The translations under genes and the position numbers were made by a program. The notes below the pieces were generated by a model. It made no database searches, had not been told where the DNA came from, and saw nothing but the letters and a program-made list of their open reading frames with translations. Shown one piece after another: positions 10,575 to 20,496 of a stretch of DNA of 64,000 bases (the first letter of the stretch is position 1; every line of letters begins with the position of its first letter). The stretch is from Shinisaurus crocodilurus. Taxonomy: Eukaryota; Chordata; Lepidosauria; Squamata; Shinisauridae. Location of the stretch: the NCBI GenBank assembly GCA_021292165.1, contig CM037879.1, positions 245,893,797 to 245,957,796 of the forward strand, written 5' to 3'.

Positions 10575-10682
10575 GGATGCAATCCTATGCTTGTTTACAC
10601 TGAAAAACGTCCTACATGGCTGGCTGGGGAATGCTGGGAGTTGTAGGACTTTTTCAGTCTAAACATGCATAGGATTGTGCCC
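10575..10682. mobile_element. Harbinger-like miniature element
   Basis: A 108-bp palindrome starts GGATGCAATCCTATGC and ends GCATAGGATTGTGCCC, with TTA on both sides. It belongs to the same family as 8093-8177. Confidence 0.7.
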
Positions 10683-10860
10683 TTAGAAGACTAAGATTCA
10701 GATGGATAATTCCAAGTTGACTACAGAAACATACTTGCGTTTTGATAAAATACATTAAGGTACTGACTTAAGTACATAAATGATTTTTTGCTGTCAGGAA
10801 GGACTTTAAATGGTTTTGTTTGTTGGTTTTTTTGCTATGAATGACCCTTACACTGACTTA

Positions 10861-10945
10861 GGGCCGGTTCACATGACCCAGGCTGCGGGCGGGGGAGGCA
10901 CCACGGGGCGATCTACGGTTCCTGTGCCGTGCGAACAAGCCCTTA
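10861..10945. mobile_element. Short GC-rich inverted-repeat element
   Basis: GGGCCGGTTCACATGACCC at the left is roughly inverted at the right as GTGCCGTGCGAACAAGCCCT. The interior is GC-rich. It is probably a small hAT-type element; no duplication was seen. Confidence 0.4.
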
Positions 10946-11194
10946 GATTAATAGGGGGCTGATGCAATGGCCCACCAGGTTTAGATGCTTTCCCCCACTC
11001 TAAACTGCTTAAATTGTGGGTGGAGCTCTGCTCTCTTTCTGTTTAGGGCTTTGCTCTCACTTTGCTTAGGATGTTAAATCATCTGACTGCTACAGGGTTT
11101 TTTTGTTTGCTCTGTTTTTGCTTCTCCCCCCACTCTGCTTGTTTAACTTGGGGGTGGAGCTTTGACTGCTGGATCACCTGACTCAGCCTGCTGC

Positions 11195-11201
11195 TATAAA
11201 A
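11195..11201 (+). promoter_or_regulatory. TATA box, upstream unit
   Basis: TATAAAA sits within CTATAAAAGCCTGTGG in the first of two tandem units. It is inferred to be a promoter of the retroelement. Confidence 0.45.
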
Positions 11202-11506
11202 GCCTGTGGCTTGTGGGTGGGGCCACAGTCTACTGCTGCAGCTAATCAGACCAGGTCAGCTCTCTGTTTCCTGGGAGTCAGCAAATGGTGAGCAAACGGG
11301 AGTTTTGTGTGGGACTGCTTTAAGTGGCAAGGAAGGGATGGACTTGTGCCCTTTGAACTGAGTTTGGGGCTTATTTTAAGGTTTCTTTCCGTTTTGGGCT
11401 TTGTGTCCCCCCCCCCTCTTTTTTTGCTTAGGCTGCTGAGTAACCTGACTGCTACTGTGCTTGCTGGGGGTGGAGCTTTGCTGGGTCACCTGACTCAGTC
11501 TACTAC

Positions 11507-11513
11507 TATAAAA
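11507..11513 (+). promoter_or_regulatory. TATA box, downstream unit
   Basis: The same CTATAAAAGCCTGTGG motif occurs 312 bases after the first. It lies about 140 bases before the first start codon of the short open frame at 11646. Confidence 0.45.
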
Positions 11514-11645
11514 GCCTGTGGATTGTGGTGGGGCCACAACCCACAACTGGGGCTTATCAGAAGAGGTCAGCTCTGCAGTAAAGCTCTGGTTCCTGGGCGT
11601 GAGGGAACAGGGTAAGCAAATGGAAGTTTTGCAGGAAGGTTTACC

Positions 11646-11879
11646 GTGTCATTTCCATGGGGGGAGTCCATGGAAATGACAGAGTCATTTGGAATGCCTA
11701 CCACTATGGAAACGGGAGTTGTTCCAGTGACCCGCAGGGTGTGTGCCGTGTTTGTCTTCCTGCCTGAAGACAACACAAACCACGCCTGCAGGGAGTGCAA
11801 GCTAGTAGCTCTCCTGGAAGAGAAAGTGATGAGGTTTGAGCCAGCACGCTTCTGCTCACTTCAACTTATTAGCGAGTGA
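11646..11879 (+). pseudogene. Short first ORF of the retroelement, broken
   Basis: A 77-codon frame with a CRECKLVALLEEKV segment: a cysteine pair followed by a short coiled coil, as in ORF1 proteins of some LINEs. An in-frame stop (TGA at 11877) ends it. A shifted frame continues with a charged, glutamate-rich stretch up to the hAT insertion at 11984. The family is not identified. Confidence 0.4.
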
Positions 11880-12049
11880 AAGGTTTGTAGATGAGAGACA
11901 GGAGATCCTCCCGAAAGAGCAACGGAAGGGGGAGGTCTCCAAGGAAGAGGAAGAAAACAAAGGGCAAGAGGTAGAGGAGTGGACAGGGCCGGATTAAGCT
12001 AGGGGCTGTTGGAGCGGAAGCTCCAGGCCCCCTACACAAAGTAGGCCCA

Positions 12050-12640
12050 CAGGGACGCGCCCGTCCCCAGCTTCTCTCCTCCACATTCACCGTTTCCTTT
12101 CGTGGCCGCTCGTCCCGCTTGTTGCACGCCTTTTCCTATCCAGGATCCCCCCCCCTTTACCCCTCCTCGAAGCTCCGCTTCCAAACCTCTTGGATGGCGT
12201 GTGTCCTAGTCCTCCTCCTCCCAAACCTTCGTTTGGTTTCCTGAGCGATCATCAGCCCCGCACCCCGATCTCCCAGCGCCGCTTGCCTAGCTCCCTTCTC
12301 CCCGGCTCACCCGGACGCGGGTCTCCAAGCAGCCGGCTTCTTCGCCAATCCGTCGGCGCACGTCTCCCGCCTGAGCCGCCCCCTTCCTGGAGAGGGTGGG
12401 AGGCTGGGAAGAACTGAGAGGGCGTCCAGTGAAAGAAGGAAGTCCTTTCCTGTTTACCCAGGGGAGGGGGGAGAAGGAAAGTTGGGGACGTCGCGGCCGG
12501 AGAAACCAGGGCCTAAATAATGTCAGAAACCAGAAGGAACCCTCCCCGCTCGGCTAACTTCCCCGACCCGGTGCCCTTCGGACTACAGTTCCCATCATCC
12601 TTACAGCCCAACACGTCAGGGCTACAAGGCACCACCGCCA
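12050..12640. promoter_or_regulatory. CpG-rich block inside the hAT element
   Basis: This stretch is clearly richer in CG dinucleotides than its surroundings, for example around 12300-12370 and 12480-12560. It lies wholly between the hAT ends. Vertebrate hAT transposase genes often start from such a block, which is the simplest explanation. Confidence 0.5.
12582..12594 (+). promoter_or_regulatory. ACTACAGTTCCCA promoter motif
   Basis: It matches ACTAYRNNNCCCR, a motif enriched in vertebrate core promoters. The same word also occurs by origin in many palindromic repeats of this genome (ACTACAACTCCCAGCAT), so it could come from one of those. Here it sits in a CpG-rich block ahead of a splice donor. 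Confidence 0.4.
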
Positions 12641-12710
12641 GATCAGTTTGGTTGGGGGAAGGTCAGACGGTTCCCGCCGCGACGGGTGCCTTTCAGGCAA
12701 AAATTCAACA

Positions 12711-12718
12711 GGTAAAGT
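12711..12718 (+). other. Splice donor candidate ACAG|GTAAAG
   Basis: It follows the CpG-rich block by about 70 bases and could end a first exon that starts in it. No partner acceptor is identified. Confidence 0.35.
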
Positions 12719-12847
12719 TTTACCCTAATGAGTGGGGTTTGACTCTTCGCACCCTGGTCCTCCCTTTTAGGGACAAGGTTGCGATGCTGCATCAAATGCA
12801 TTGTTTGGGGTCATATATCTTGGGATGCAGTCCTATTCCCCCCAATT

Positions 12848-13070
12848 TATTTAAGAACATAAGATCAGACCATCTAGTCCGGCATTCTTTTCAAACAGTG
12901 GCCAACCAGCTGCCCACGGGAGACCCACAAGCAGGACAGGAGTGCAACAGCACCCTCCTGCCCATGTTCCCCAGCAGCTGGTGTACATATCCATACTGCC
13001 TCTGCTACTGGGGGAAGCACATAGCCAACCAGGACTAGTAGCCACTGATGGCCTTCTCCATGAATTTGTC
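12848..13070 (-). mobile_element. CR1-like fragment nested in the hAT
   Basis: It contains AAGAACATAAGATCAGACCA, CAGTGGCCAACCAGCTGCCC and CTTCTCCATGAATTTGTCCA. It is the reverse complement of the repeat at 20870-21150. It probably comes from a LINE 3' coding region. Confidence 0.55.
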
Positions 13071-13352
13071 CATGAATTTACTTGTCTGAAGTAGTTTTAT
13101 GCTGCTCCTCAGACAAAAAGGGTTTCAGAGCAGCTTACATATGATCAATCAAATAAGACCTATTAATTTAATCGGTGTGATTGTGCAACTCTATCCCCCC
13201 CCTTTCTTTTTTTTTTAAGAAAAGAAAGCCCACAGTTTAGTGGTAATGGAAATACTCAAGAGACTGAGACTTACTACTTCGTGGGATTGCCAATGTCTGT
13301 CTTTTGGAAGGGCTCTTGTGACTTCTAACAGTTTCACAACATGCAGAAATCC

Positions 13353-13475
13353 ATGTTGTGAGAGCCAGTGCAGCGTAATGGATAGAGAGATCTGGGTTCT
13401 AGTTCCCACTTGGCCATGAAGCTCACTTGGGTGACTTGGGGCCGGTCACCGACTCTCAGTCTAATTTTCAAAATG
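13353..13475 (+). mobile_element. tRNA-SINE fragment
   Basis: GAGAGCCAGTGCAGCGTAATGG followed by ATGAAGCTCACTTGGGTGAC and CCGACTCTCAGTCTAA matches the 5' two-thirds of the SINE seen in reverse at 34823-35075. The tail is missing. Confidence 0.65.
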
Positions 13476-13932
13476 TACCAATCTTCCACTGCAAATCAAG
13501 ACATTCATGGGAGTCAAGAAACACAAATGTACAAGTTTATGATTGCACAATCTCTAGTCGGTGCATTTCCAAATACATTTGTGACCCTCCGCATGTATTT
13601 GTGTTTAATGGTCAGCAACTGCAGCATTAAAACGTGAAAAATGAACTAAGGTCTTCCATGGGTCAGGAGCGTTTAAATGCGCTCTCTCTGTTGTGCATTG
13701 AAAGTGGTTTGCTGAACGAGCTTAATCTTGATTCTACAATTGAGGAATTTGCAAGTAAAAAAGGAAGAAAAGTTAATGTGTAGTTTTATTTTCATCTACC
13801 AGCTTGATTCATTTAGTTTAAATGCAGGTTAGAGTTCAGTGAATAACCTGTTTGTGTGTTTAAAACTAGTGGTTGCTATTTATTTCAAGAGTTACTCTCT
13901 GCACCATAATCATAACGCAGGCTGTATTGATT

Positions 13933-13940
13933 ATGATGCT

Positions 13941-13980
<40 letters not shown>
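13933..13980. repeat. (TAA)n microsatellite
   Basis: About 15 uninterrupted TAA/AAT units lie inside the hAT element. Confidence 0.95.
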
Positions 13981-13982
<2 letters not shown>

Positions 13983-14266
13983 TAAGGAACAAATTTTTAT
14001 GAGCCAAACATCATGTTTATATGATTTATGTTTATTTAAAAATGGTTGTTGTGAATGTTCTATTTATAACGGTTTTATTGAGTTAACAAGCTTATTGTTT
14101 ACAAAAAAAGAAATATTTTCAATATGTTTCTGTTTTGGCACTTTAATGGTAATTAAAATATTTAATTTGTTTTAATATAAAATTGCGTCTTCATTGTATT
14201 TATTTCCATAAAAAGGCCCACCAAAATCCTCAGCACCAGGCCCATAATGCTCTTAATCTGGCCCTG

Positions 14267-14345
14267 GGAGTGGAAGAATGTGACACACAGGACCAGTAGA
14301 TCTACTCTTTAGGAAGCTTCTTCTTAACCTGGGACAGTTGCAAAA
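14267..14345 (+). mobile_element. Continuation of the split retroelement
   Basis: After the second GGAGTGGA the glutamate-rich reading frame interrupted at 11984 picks up again and soon reaches a stop. This confirms that the hAT landed inside the retroelement. Confidence 0.5.
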
Positions 14346-14481
14346 TTATTTATAGGTGGTACAAAGAACTGCTCTTTGGTAAAGAATAGTAAAAAGCTCT
14401 GGCTTATATGTGAGAGCTCGTGAGTGTGCCTACCGGTATTTTCTGAACTATTGCCCCAGTAATGTTTAGCTAAGATACTAA

Positions 14482-14615
14482 GGGCACATTTCTATACATG
14501 TCTAGACAGAAAAAAATACTATAGCTCCCAGCATTCCCTAGCCCGCATGGCGGACTGGGGAATGCTGGGAGCTGTAGGATGTTCTTCTGTCTAAACATGC
14601 ATAGGATTTAAACAG
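14482..14615. mobile_element. Harbinger-like miniature element
   Basis: GGGCACATTTCTATACATGTC with a TAA before it runs into GCTCCCAGCATTCCC and its inverse, then CTAAACATGCATAGGATT followed by TAA. Parts of the arm are repeated again to about 14675 (three CTAAACATGCAT-type copies in all), which suggests a local duplication or nested insertion. Confidence 0.55.
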
Positions 14616-14719
14616 GATTTCTGTGTAAACATGCATTGGGCATGTTTTTCTGTCTAAACATGCATAGGATAGCTTAGTGCAGCTATACAAAGCAATTATA
14701 AAGGTCTTCGGTATTTTGT

Positions 14720-15040
14720 AGATAATGCTGTTCTTAGGTGGATTTGTAGCTGATTGATAAACCGTTCCCAGAGTGCTCATCAATGGCCCCTCATCAACCT
14801 GGAGGAAAGTGAAAAGTACCGCAGGGGTCTGTCTTGGACCCAGTGTTGTTCAATACAAAGGAATACAGGGGACGCTAATCAAATTTGCAGATGACGAGAA
14901 ACTGGGTGGAGTAGTTAATACCTTAGGAGACAGAAACAAGATTAAAGATGATCTTGGCAGGATGGAGATCTAGGCCAGAATTACCAAAAAGGAATTTTGG
15001 TACTTAGGTGGGAAGAAGGCATTGCACAAATATAGTCTTT
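14720..15040 (+). mobile_element. CR1-type reverse transcriptase fragment
   Basis: The frame reads LIKFADDEKLGGVVNTLGDR, where FADD is the RT catalytic box. The stretch is closely similar to 38940-39300 in the CR1 copy further right, with the same TTCTTAGGTGGATTTGTAGC beginning. It is truncated at both sides. Confidence 0.7.
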
Positions 15041-15700
15041 TAGCTCTCAAAAGGGCACAGAAAATACATTTGTCATCTTCAACAAAAACTCCCTGTTTCG
15101 TGTTTATTGGATGCCACAGCGTCTCTTTAATAAGGGTAAGTCAGCTAACTGCTGGAGGTGTAATACAGCTAATGCTTCCTTTAATCATATGTTTTGGCAA
15201 TGTCCAGTAGTTGCCTCTTTCTGGGAGGAGGTTATAATATGGATAAACTTTGTATTGGAACACTCTAATATTCACTGGTGCATATGTTCTTCTAAATTAT
15301 CTACCTGCTTCCTGGAAGTTAATGCATGATCAATGTAAATTCTTCTATACCTGGCAAACATTTTCAAAAATTTAACTCTTTTGTAACTTTTTTTGGGGGG
15401 GTTCCTTCCTACCACAAATATTGAAAAGGATGCAACTTTCCATCAAGGAAGGTGGGTTTAGCTTTCTGGATCTTGCTTGATATCATTGGGCCTATTCGCC
15501 AACTTGTACTAAATGTTGGTCTTTCCCACTTAGATTTTCCACCTCGGTCAGTTCTGGAATCTTGTCTGGATCCTCTTTCCAGATGGATAGCATTAGGCCC
15601 TCGGCATATTAAAATGGATAGGGTTCCTCTGACAGTTACAGTTGCTAGAGAGGAATTCCACGTAGGAGCTGGCAGGTTATGCTGCGTTATGCATGGAACC
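15040..15700 (+). mobile_element. Rearranged L1-type ORF2 fragments
   Basis: The part at about 15100-15260 encodes CWRCNTANASFNHMFWQCP, like the cysteine-rich C-terminus of L1 ORF2. The part at about 15420-15690 encodes GLAFLDL-like sequence, which normally comes before it. The same two parts occur in normal order at 49720-49900 and 50510-50790. The copy is therefore scrambled or formed of two insertions. Confidence 0.65.
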
Positions 15701-15777
15701 TGGCTCTGGACTCGATGGGGATGCTTTACCAGGGGGGGTAAAGCTTTTTCTCTGGGTATGCAAGGCAAACCTTAAAG

Positions 15778-15975
15778 AGAGGGGCCATAGCTCAGTGTTA
15801 GAGCACCTGCTCTGCATGCAGAAGGTCCCAGGTTCAATTCCTGGCTTTTCCAGGTAGGGCTAGGAAAGAATCCTGCCTGAAACCCTGGGGAGCCATTGCT
15901 GCCAGTCAGTGTTGACAATAGTGGGCTAGATGGACCAGTGGCCTGACTTGGTATAAGGCAGATTCCTATGTTCAA
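15778..15975 (+). mobile_element. tRNA-derived SINE, 'AGCTCAG' family
   Basis: It starts GGGGCCATAGCTCAGTG, with a Pol III A box, and has the B box GGTTCAATTCC at 15831-15841. The body ends GTATAAGGCAGATTCCTATG. The tRNA-like head identifies it as a SINE that borrows a LINE's enzymes. Copies lie at 28954, 32045 (reverse), 55725 and 63070 (reverse). Confidence 0.9.
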
Positions 15976-16585
15976 AGAGATTTCTCAGGGCAAACACAGC
16001 AAGGTGATTCAGTAGGAAAATGGGGAACTTGTCCTGGAAATGTGGAATAGGTGCCAAAGTTGAGCAGAAAATCATACTAGGAAAGAGTCATGAAGAATGA
16101 TAGTAAAGTCAATCAGACCCTGGGATATTCTCAGAGTTGGGATACACTAGCATGAGATATGCCCAAACAGTAAGAGTGAACAACTGCTGCCTGAACTCAG
16201 AGGCTGTTAAAGGATTTGAAACGGGAACAAAGAGCTTGATGGCTCAGAGGCTGGACCCAGGATGAGTCAAAACAAAGGGAACAATAATTGTGTTTTGGCA
16301 AATGAATAGAAAGCTCAGAGAGGTTCCTTGGCCATTGATTAATTTACGTCTGGATGGATATACAGAGCAGTATAGTCAAGTATTCAAAACAAAAAAGGTG
16401 TCATTGAGGGTGCTCAGGTAATACTTGCTGACCTGTCTGCGAGGATCAAGATTGGTCCATTTTCCCTGCCAAGGCTCTGTATTTGTCAGTTCAAACAAAG
16501 GTACCCTTGTGCCTCAGTCAGCTTGGTGTGGCGTGGCAATCAGGCAGGCATCTGCAAATTTACTTCCAACATGAGATGTTGTCTG
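15976..16585. other. No feature recognised
   Basis: Moderately GC-balanced sequence without a long frame, tandem repeat or known element end. It lies between a SINE and a palindromic hAT-like element. Confidence 0.4.
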
Positions 16586-16589
16586 AACC

Positions 16590-16835
16590 CAGCTGTGCTA
16601 CCAAGCCATGGTTTGTTAACCACAAACAACCCTTGAAGAGAACTCATGGTTTGTTGTTGGGTTGTGAACTGTGAGTTGTTTGTGGTTATCAAACCATGGT
16701 TTGTTAGTATGGCTGGGTTCAGACAACACGATAACCCACATTTAAACAAAAACCCATGGTTCAATGACAACCCACACTCAACCCATACTCAACTCTTGAG
16801 TGTGGGTTATCGTGGTGTTTGAACCCAGCCATAGT
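16590..16835. mobile_element. Tandem palindromes, GGTTCAGACAACAC family
   Basis: Two palindromes lie side by side. The first pairs CCATGGTTTGTTAACCAC with TTGTGGTTATCAAACCATGG. The second runs from GGCTGGGTTCAGACAACACG to its inverse ending GTTTGAACCCAGCC. The CAG-type ends suggest hAT, but an 8-bp duplication is not clear. Relatives lie at 26519, 27068 and 36640. Confidence 0.7.
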
Positions 16836-16849
16836 GACCAGATCACGAG

Positions 16850-17240
16850 ATGTAATGGCTCCGCTATATTCTGCCTTGGTCAGGCCTCACATGGAGTATT
16901 GCATCCAGTTCTGGGCACCATAGTTAAGTCCTATGAGGAAAAGTTGAACGAGTTGGGTATGTTTAGCGTGAGAACAGATGTTTAAGAGGTGATAACATAG
17001 CCCTTCAAATATCTGAAGTTGGCTATCACTGCAGCTGATGGAGCAAATTTGTTTCATTTCTCCTGAGGGTAGGACCTGAGCCAGTAGATTCAAATTACAA
17101 GAAAAAGGATTTAGGAAGAGCTTGGCGGTGCGGCTGTTCAACAATGGAACAAACTGACTCAAAAGGGGTGAACTTTCCTTCGTTAGAGACTTAGACCACA
17201 GATGTTTCATAAGGGAGTTACTGGGTGGATGCTCTAAAAC
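16850..17240 (+). mobile_element. CR1-type ORF2 C-terminal fragment
   Basis: The frame shows LYSALVRPHMEYCIQFWAP, a hallmark of CR1-clade ORF2 after the RT. It is followed in other frames by EEKLNELGMFSV-like and LFNNGTN-like pieces. Several frameshifts show it is old. Confidence 0.75.
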
Positions 17241-18620
17241 TGAAATCGGTGATGACTATCTGCAATCATGCCTATAGGATTTATTGTGAAAGACAAAGCA
17301 TTTAAATGCATGAATCAGCTTCTTACACAGATAATGCATATTATTTTGGCAGAGGATATAAAACACTTGGGTAGCACATGTCAAAATAGTACTTGTCTTC
17401 CTCCCTTCCCCCTCATTTTTGCCCAGTATGTAAAGCATTGCTCGTTTTCAGCCTCTTACTAGGTTTAAGAGAATTTACAAGATATACTACTTTATCTTTG
17501 CATGCCCTATAGATCAAAATTAATGGGGCATTCAAGATGTGTTAATATCTAGACATAAAACAGAAATATCATAAAAGGGAGGGAAACGCTGAGTACTTTA
17601 AACTAAATGTTCACAGCAACACATTACATGGTTTTGCTTTGGTTTTGTGTTTTAAGCTTTTGACTTTACAAATTAGCAAGGCCATTGCACCTAATTAATG
17701 CACACATTTTAGCATGCATTTGCATGCCTAACCTAAAAATCTGGCTTGTCCTTTTTTCCTTCCCAGTAATCTGGCAAGGAAGGTGCTTCCTCACCATGAA
17801 CTCTTAAAAGTATTGATGGGGAACTGCAGCCTAATTAGTGGATCCCTTTGTGCATCTCTTCTGCAATGCAGAAATGCCACTAGTACTCTACAGTTATCAA
17901 AAGTGAGGAATATTAGATGAAATGTATATTGAGAAGCTGTTTAGTTTTGAAACAGAATAAAATGCTTAGTAGTTAATTATTATTATTTTTAGTATGTTAG
18001 CTGCGGTGGCTAACCGCAGCTATGGGAGATCTGTGCCTGCATCCCTTTGCAGGAACAGCAGCATTAATAACTGATGGGCAGAGCAATCCTATATCATGTT
18101 CCCACTCCCAAGGCCATAGACAGTAGTCACTGTTACAACCTCAGGGAGGGCAAATCCAAGATCAGGCCGTTCCCTTTCCGTCACCCGCTCGCGCCTGCCA
18201 CAGAAAGCACCATGGCAGCTGCTCATTTGAATTCACAACAGTGACCTTGGAAGAACTCGGAGAGGGCAAAAAGAGGTCAGGCTGGTGGGAAGGGAGAGGA
18301 GATGCGTGGATCTGCAGGATCCTACAGCATCTCTGTCCCCGCCCACTGCTGATAAATCAGCTAGACGGGTTCAGGGGCCTGCGTGGCTAAAATTGCTCTC
18401 TTTTTTAAAGGAGGAACTGGAGGCAAAATTGCCTCCGTCATTCCTCCCACCTTGCCTGGCTTTTGTCGGCAGGGCTTTGGATAGATGGAGGGCTCCAATC
18501 TAAAATAAGTAAATGTGACAATTACTCTAAAATAGGTAATTGTGACCTATTGATGGGTGTGCCAACTTCAGTGTGTTTGTGGGAAAACTGAGTGGAAGCC
18601 AGAATGGAGGCATAGTGAGG
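17241..18620. other. No feature recognised
   Basis: No exon, SINE or paired element end is seen. A small perfect inverted repeat, GCTGCGG..CCGCAGC, occurs at about 18000-18025. Confidence 0.4.
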
Positions 18621-18623
18621 GTT

Positions 18624-18735
18624 TAATTCACTGAGGCTGCAATCCTTTATTCACTTACCTAGAAGTAACGTAAGCCCCATTGAATTCAGTGGAGTTACTT
18701 CTGAGTAGACACGTACAAGATTGCACTGTGAACTA
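18624..18735. mobile_element. Miniature element, GCAATCCT/AGTAAG family
   Basis: GGCTGCAATCCTTTATTCAC and GTACAAGATTGCACTG are inverted ends around CCCCATTGAATTCAGTGGAG, an inner palindrome. The same layout recurs at 20497, 29935, 33915, 36950 and 40165. Confidence 0.6.
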
Positions 18736-18739
18736 TTTT

Positions 18740-19860
18740 CCCACTGTGGAATCAACAAGTTTCTGCTTTCAGTGAATTTTGAGATGCCGGCCTTTATTTC
18801 TCCATTGTCTTTTCTTTCTTTTTATTGACAAAAGATAGAGTTTGACATATAATAATGAAATGCAACAAAAAAAAATTTAGTCCCATAATTTTCTTCTCAT
18901 TCAAATATTATCCTTGTATTCCCAAATTTCCGAAAAATTTATATGGGAGCATATAATCCTGCACTTGACCATCCCAAAATAGAATATTTTTCAGATTTTG
19001 TAACTTACTCTACCCCCGAATTTCAGGGCGGATAACATTATAAAATACATAGGCATAAGATGTTGTAAAAATATAACAGTTGGCACTAAGCTGGAATTGT
19101 TCTGATGTGCCATAGCAACTCAAAGTTCTCATATTAAACTTTCTTCTTTTAGAGAACAGTTCGTCTGGATTGCCATGTTTCCTTTTGATGTGGTAAAGCC
19201 ATCATGAGGTTTTACCTGGTCAACTCCAGAAGGTAAATATTTGGAAGGGGAGGGCATGGCAGCTCCTATTTCTCATGTCAAGTTTCAGAATGAAAAGGCT
19301 GAATGACATGGATATATCGGTTATCACTACGTGAAATGTACTATATCAGAACGAACTGTGATACTTTTGGCCTTTAAAAGTTGTATAAGAGCCAGTAACA
19401 GGACTGAATCATTATCAAGAAACTATGAGACTGGCTGGTTTCCTTCATGTCAACTGCCGTTCTTTGGCTATTTTTGTTTTTGGAGTTAGTAGCAGATTCT
19501 CAGTCCCTATGCTTGAGTTTAATTGGGAATCAAAGTGCTGGGTTTCCATGTGGACACGGAACCAGTGCTAAACATACTTTTGAACTTACCTTACCACCCC
19601 CTCTGCTTGTGCCTCCTTAGCCACACCTTAGTTCTAGGCAGGTGACATCTTTATAGTTCATTAAGATATAAGCCTAAGAGGTGCCTAATGCACCAGGTGT
19701 TTCCCCCTTGTGGGAAAGGACACCACCCCTGCCTGTATACCTGCCACACAGATGCTTGACCCTCCTCACAAATGCAGTAAGCATGTGGATTCTCCACTAG
19801 CTTACCCAATCTATATTTGGACTCCGTGTTGCTAGCCTTGCCATTTTATTTAACTTCATT
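18740..19860. other. No feature recognised
   Basis: AT-rich sequence. The part at about 18800-19060 has the look of an old LINE 3' region on the minus strand, but I cannot place it. Confidence 0.35.
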
Positions 19861-19908
19861 TCTTACACAGGGTGAACCCAAGGGATAGCTTTACCAAGTA
19901 AATCCATT

Positions 19909-19922
19909 GTTTCCATAGTAAC
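19909..19922. promoter_or_regulatory. RFX X-box motif 1
   Basis: GTTTCCATAGTAAC matches the 14-bp palindromic X-box pattern GTHNYYATRRNAAC at every position. RFX factors use such sites, often in genes for cilia. Confidence 0.45.
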
Positions 19923-20178
19923 ATGTCTTTCAGAAAGGAAAAAGCCATCTTTTTTTTTAATTAACAAAATAAGCAGCTGAAACAAGGAATGGTGATGGAT
20001 GTTGTATAAAATAGAAAGAAGCATTTGGCATCCGCTGGGATGCTTTCTGCTGCTCTGGAGCGTTGTGTATCCCTGAACGAGCAATAAAGTCTACCCAGCC
20101 TCCGTGCCGTCCTTTTGGGTTTCCTGCTTATTTTAACAGGACCAAAACTAAACAGTCTCTCTTTCTGAAGCACGTTTA

Positions 20179-20192
20179 GTTGCTATAGAAAC
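20179..20192. promoter_or_regulatory. RFX X-box motif 2
   Basis: GTTGCTATAGAAAC is a second full match to the X-box pattern, 270 bases after the first. No promoter or exon is seen between the two sites. Confidence 0.45.
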
Positions 20193-20496
20193 AATGATGT
20201 AAGTGGCAGGGATATCTCTAACCTCCGCTTTGAAAGGGAAGTATACCGTTGCTTAATATAGAATGGTTTGAAAGCCAGGCACAGGCTGGGCAAGTGAGGG
20301 AATTTGATCATCATATCTGCTGTTGTAAGAGCATCAAAGATGTGACCAGTGCTGCTGCTTTGTCCCTTAAGACTTTTATTCTGTACAAAATTGACAGGCG
20401 CTTAGGTGGATGTGGTTGAAGGGTCACTTATTTCTAGTGGATTATTTGTCTGTGAAAGCAACAAACTTAAAAACAACAACACAGACCTGTATTTAA

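Larger units (their letters stand above)
10946..11983 (+). mobile_element. 5' region of a retrotransposon with duplicated TATA units
   Basis: Two similar units of about 312 bp follow each other. Each holds GGGGTGGAGCTTTG, CACCTGACTCAG, CTATAAAAGCCTGTGG and GGGGCCACA. A short open frame follows at 11646, with a cysteine pair and a charged LVALLEEKV stretch. Tandem promoter units before a small first ORF are known from non-LTR elements. LTR-type promoters can also carry TATA boxes, so the class is open. The element is broken at 11984 by a hAT insertion and resumes at 14267. Confidence 0.5.
11984..14266. mobile_element. 2.3-kb hAT element with CpG-rich promoter-like block
   Basis: The ends are CAGGGCCGGATTAAG and its inverse CTTAATCTGGCCCTG. 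They are flanked by GGAGTGGA at 11976-11983 and 14267-14274, a perfect 8-bp duplication. The element is 2283 bp and lacks a readable transposase. From about 12050 to 12711 it is CpG-rich with a promoter motif and a splice donor. Later it holds a CR1-like fragment (12848-13070), a SINE fragment (13353-13475) and a (TAA)n run. It is probably a hAT relic that kept its 5' promoter and first exon and lost the transposase. Confidence 0.85.

Noticed and set aside
12520..13038. 172-codon open frame, longest plus-strand frame in the CpG-rich region
   Set aside because: It runs from the CpG-rich hAT block straight into an antisense LINE fragment and has no recognisable domain.
15778..15850. tRNA-like head considered as a true tRNA gene
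   Set aside because: A box and B box are present, but the rest follows the SINE body and cloverleaf pairing is lost; other copies occur in the window.
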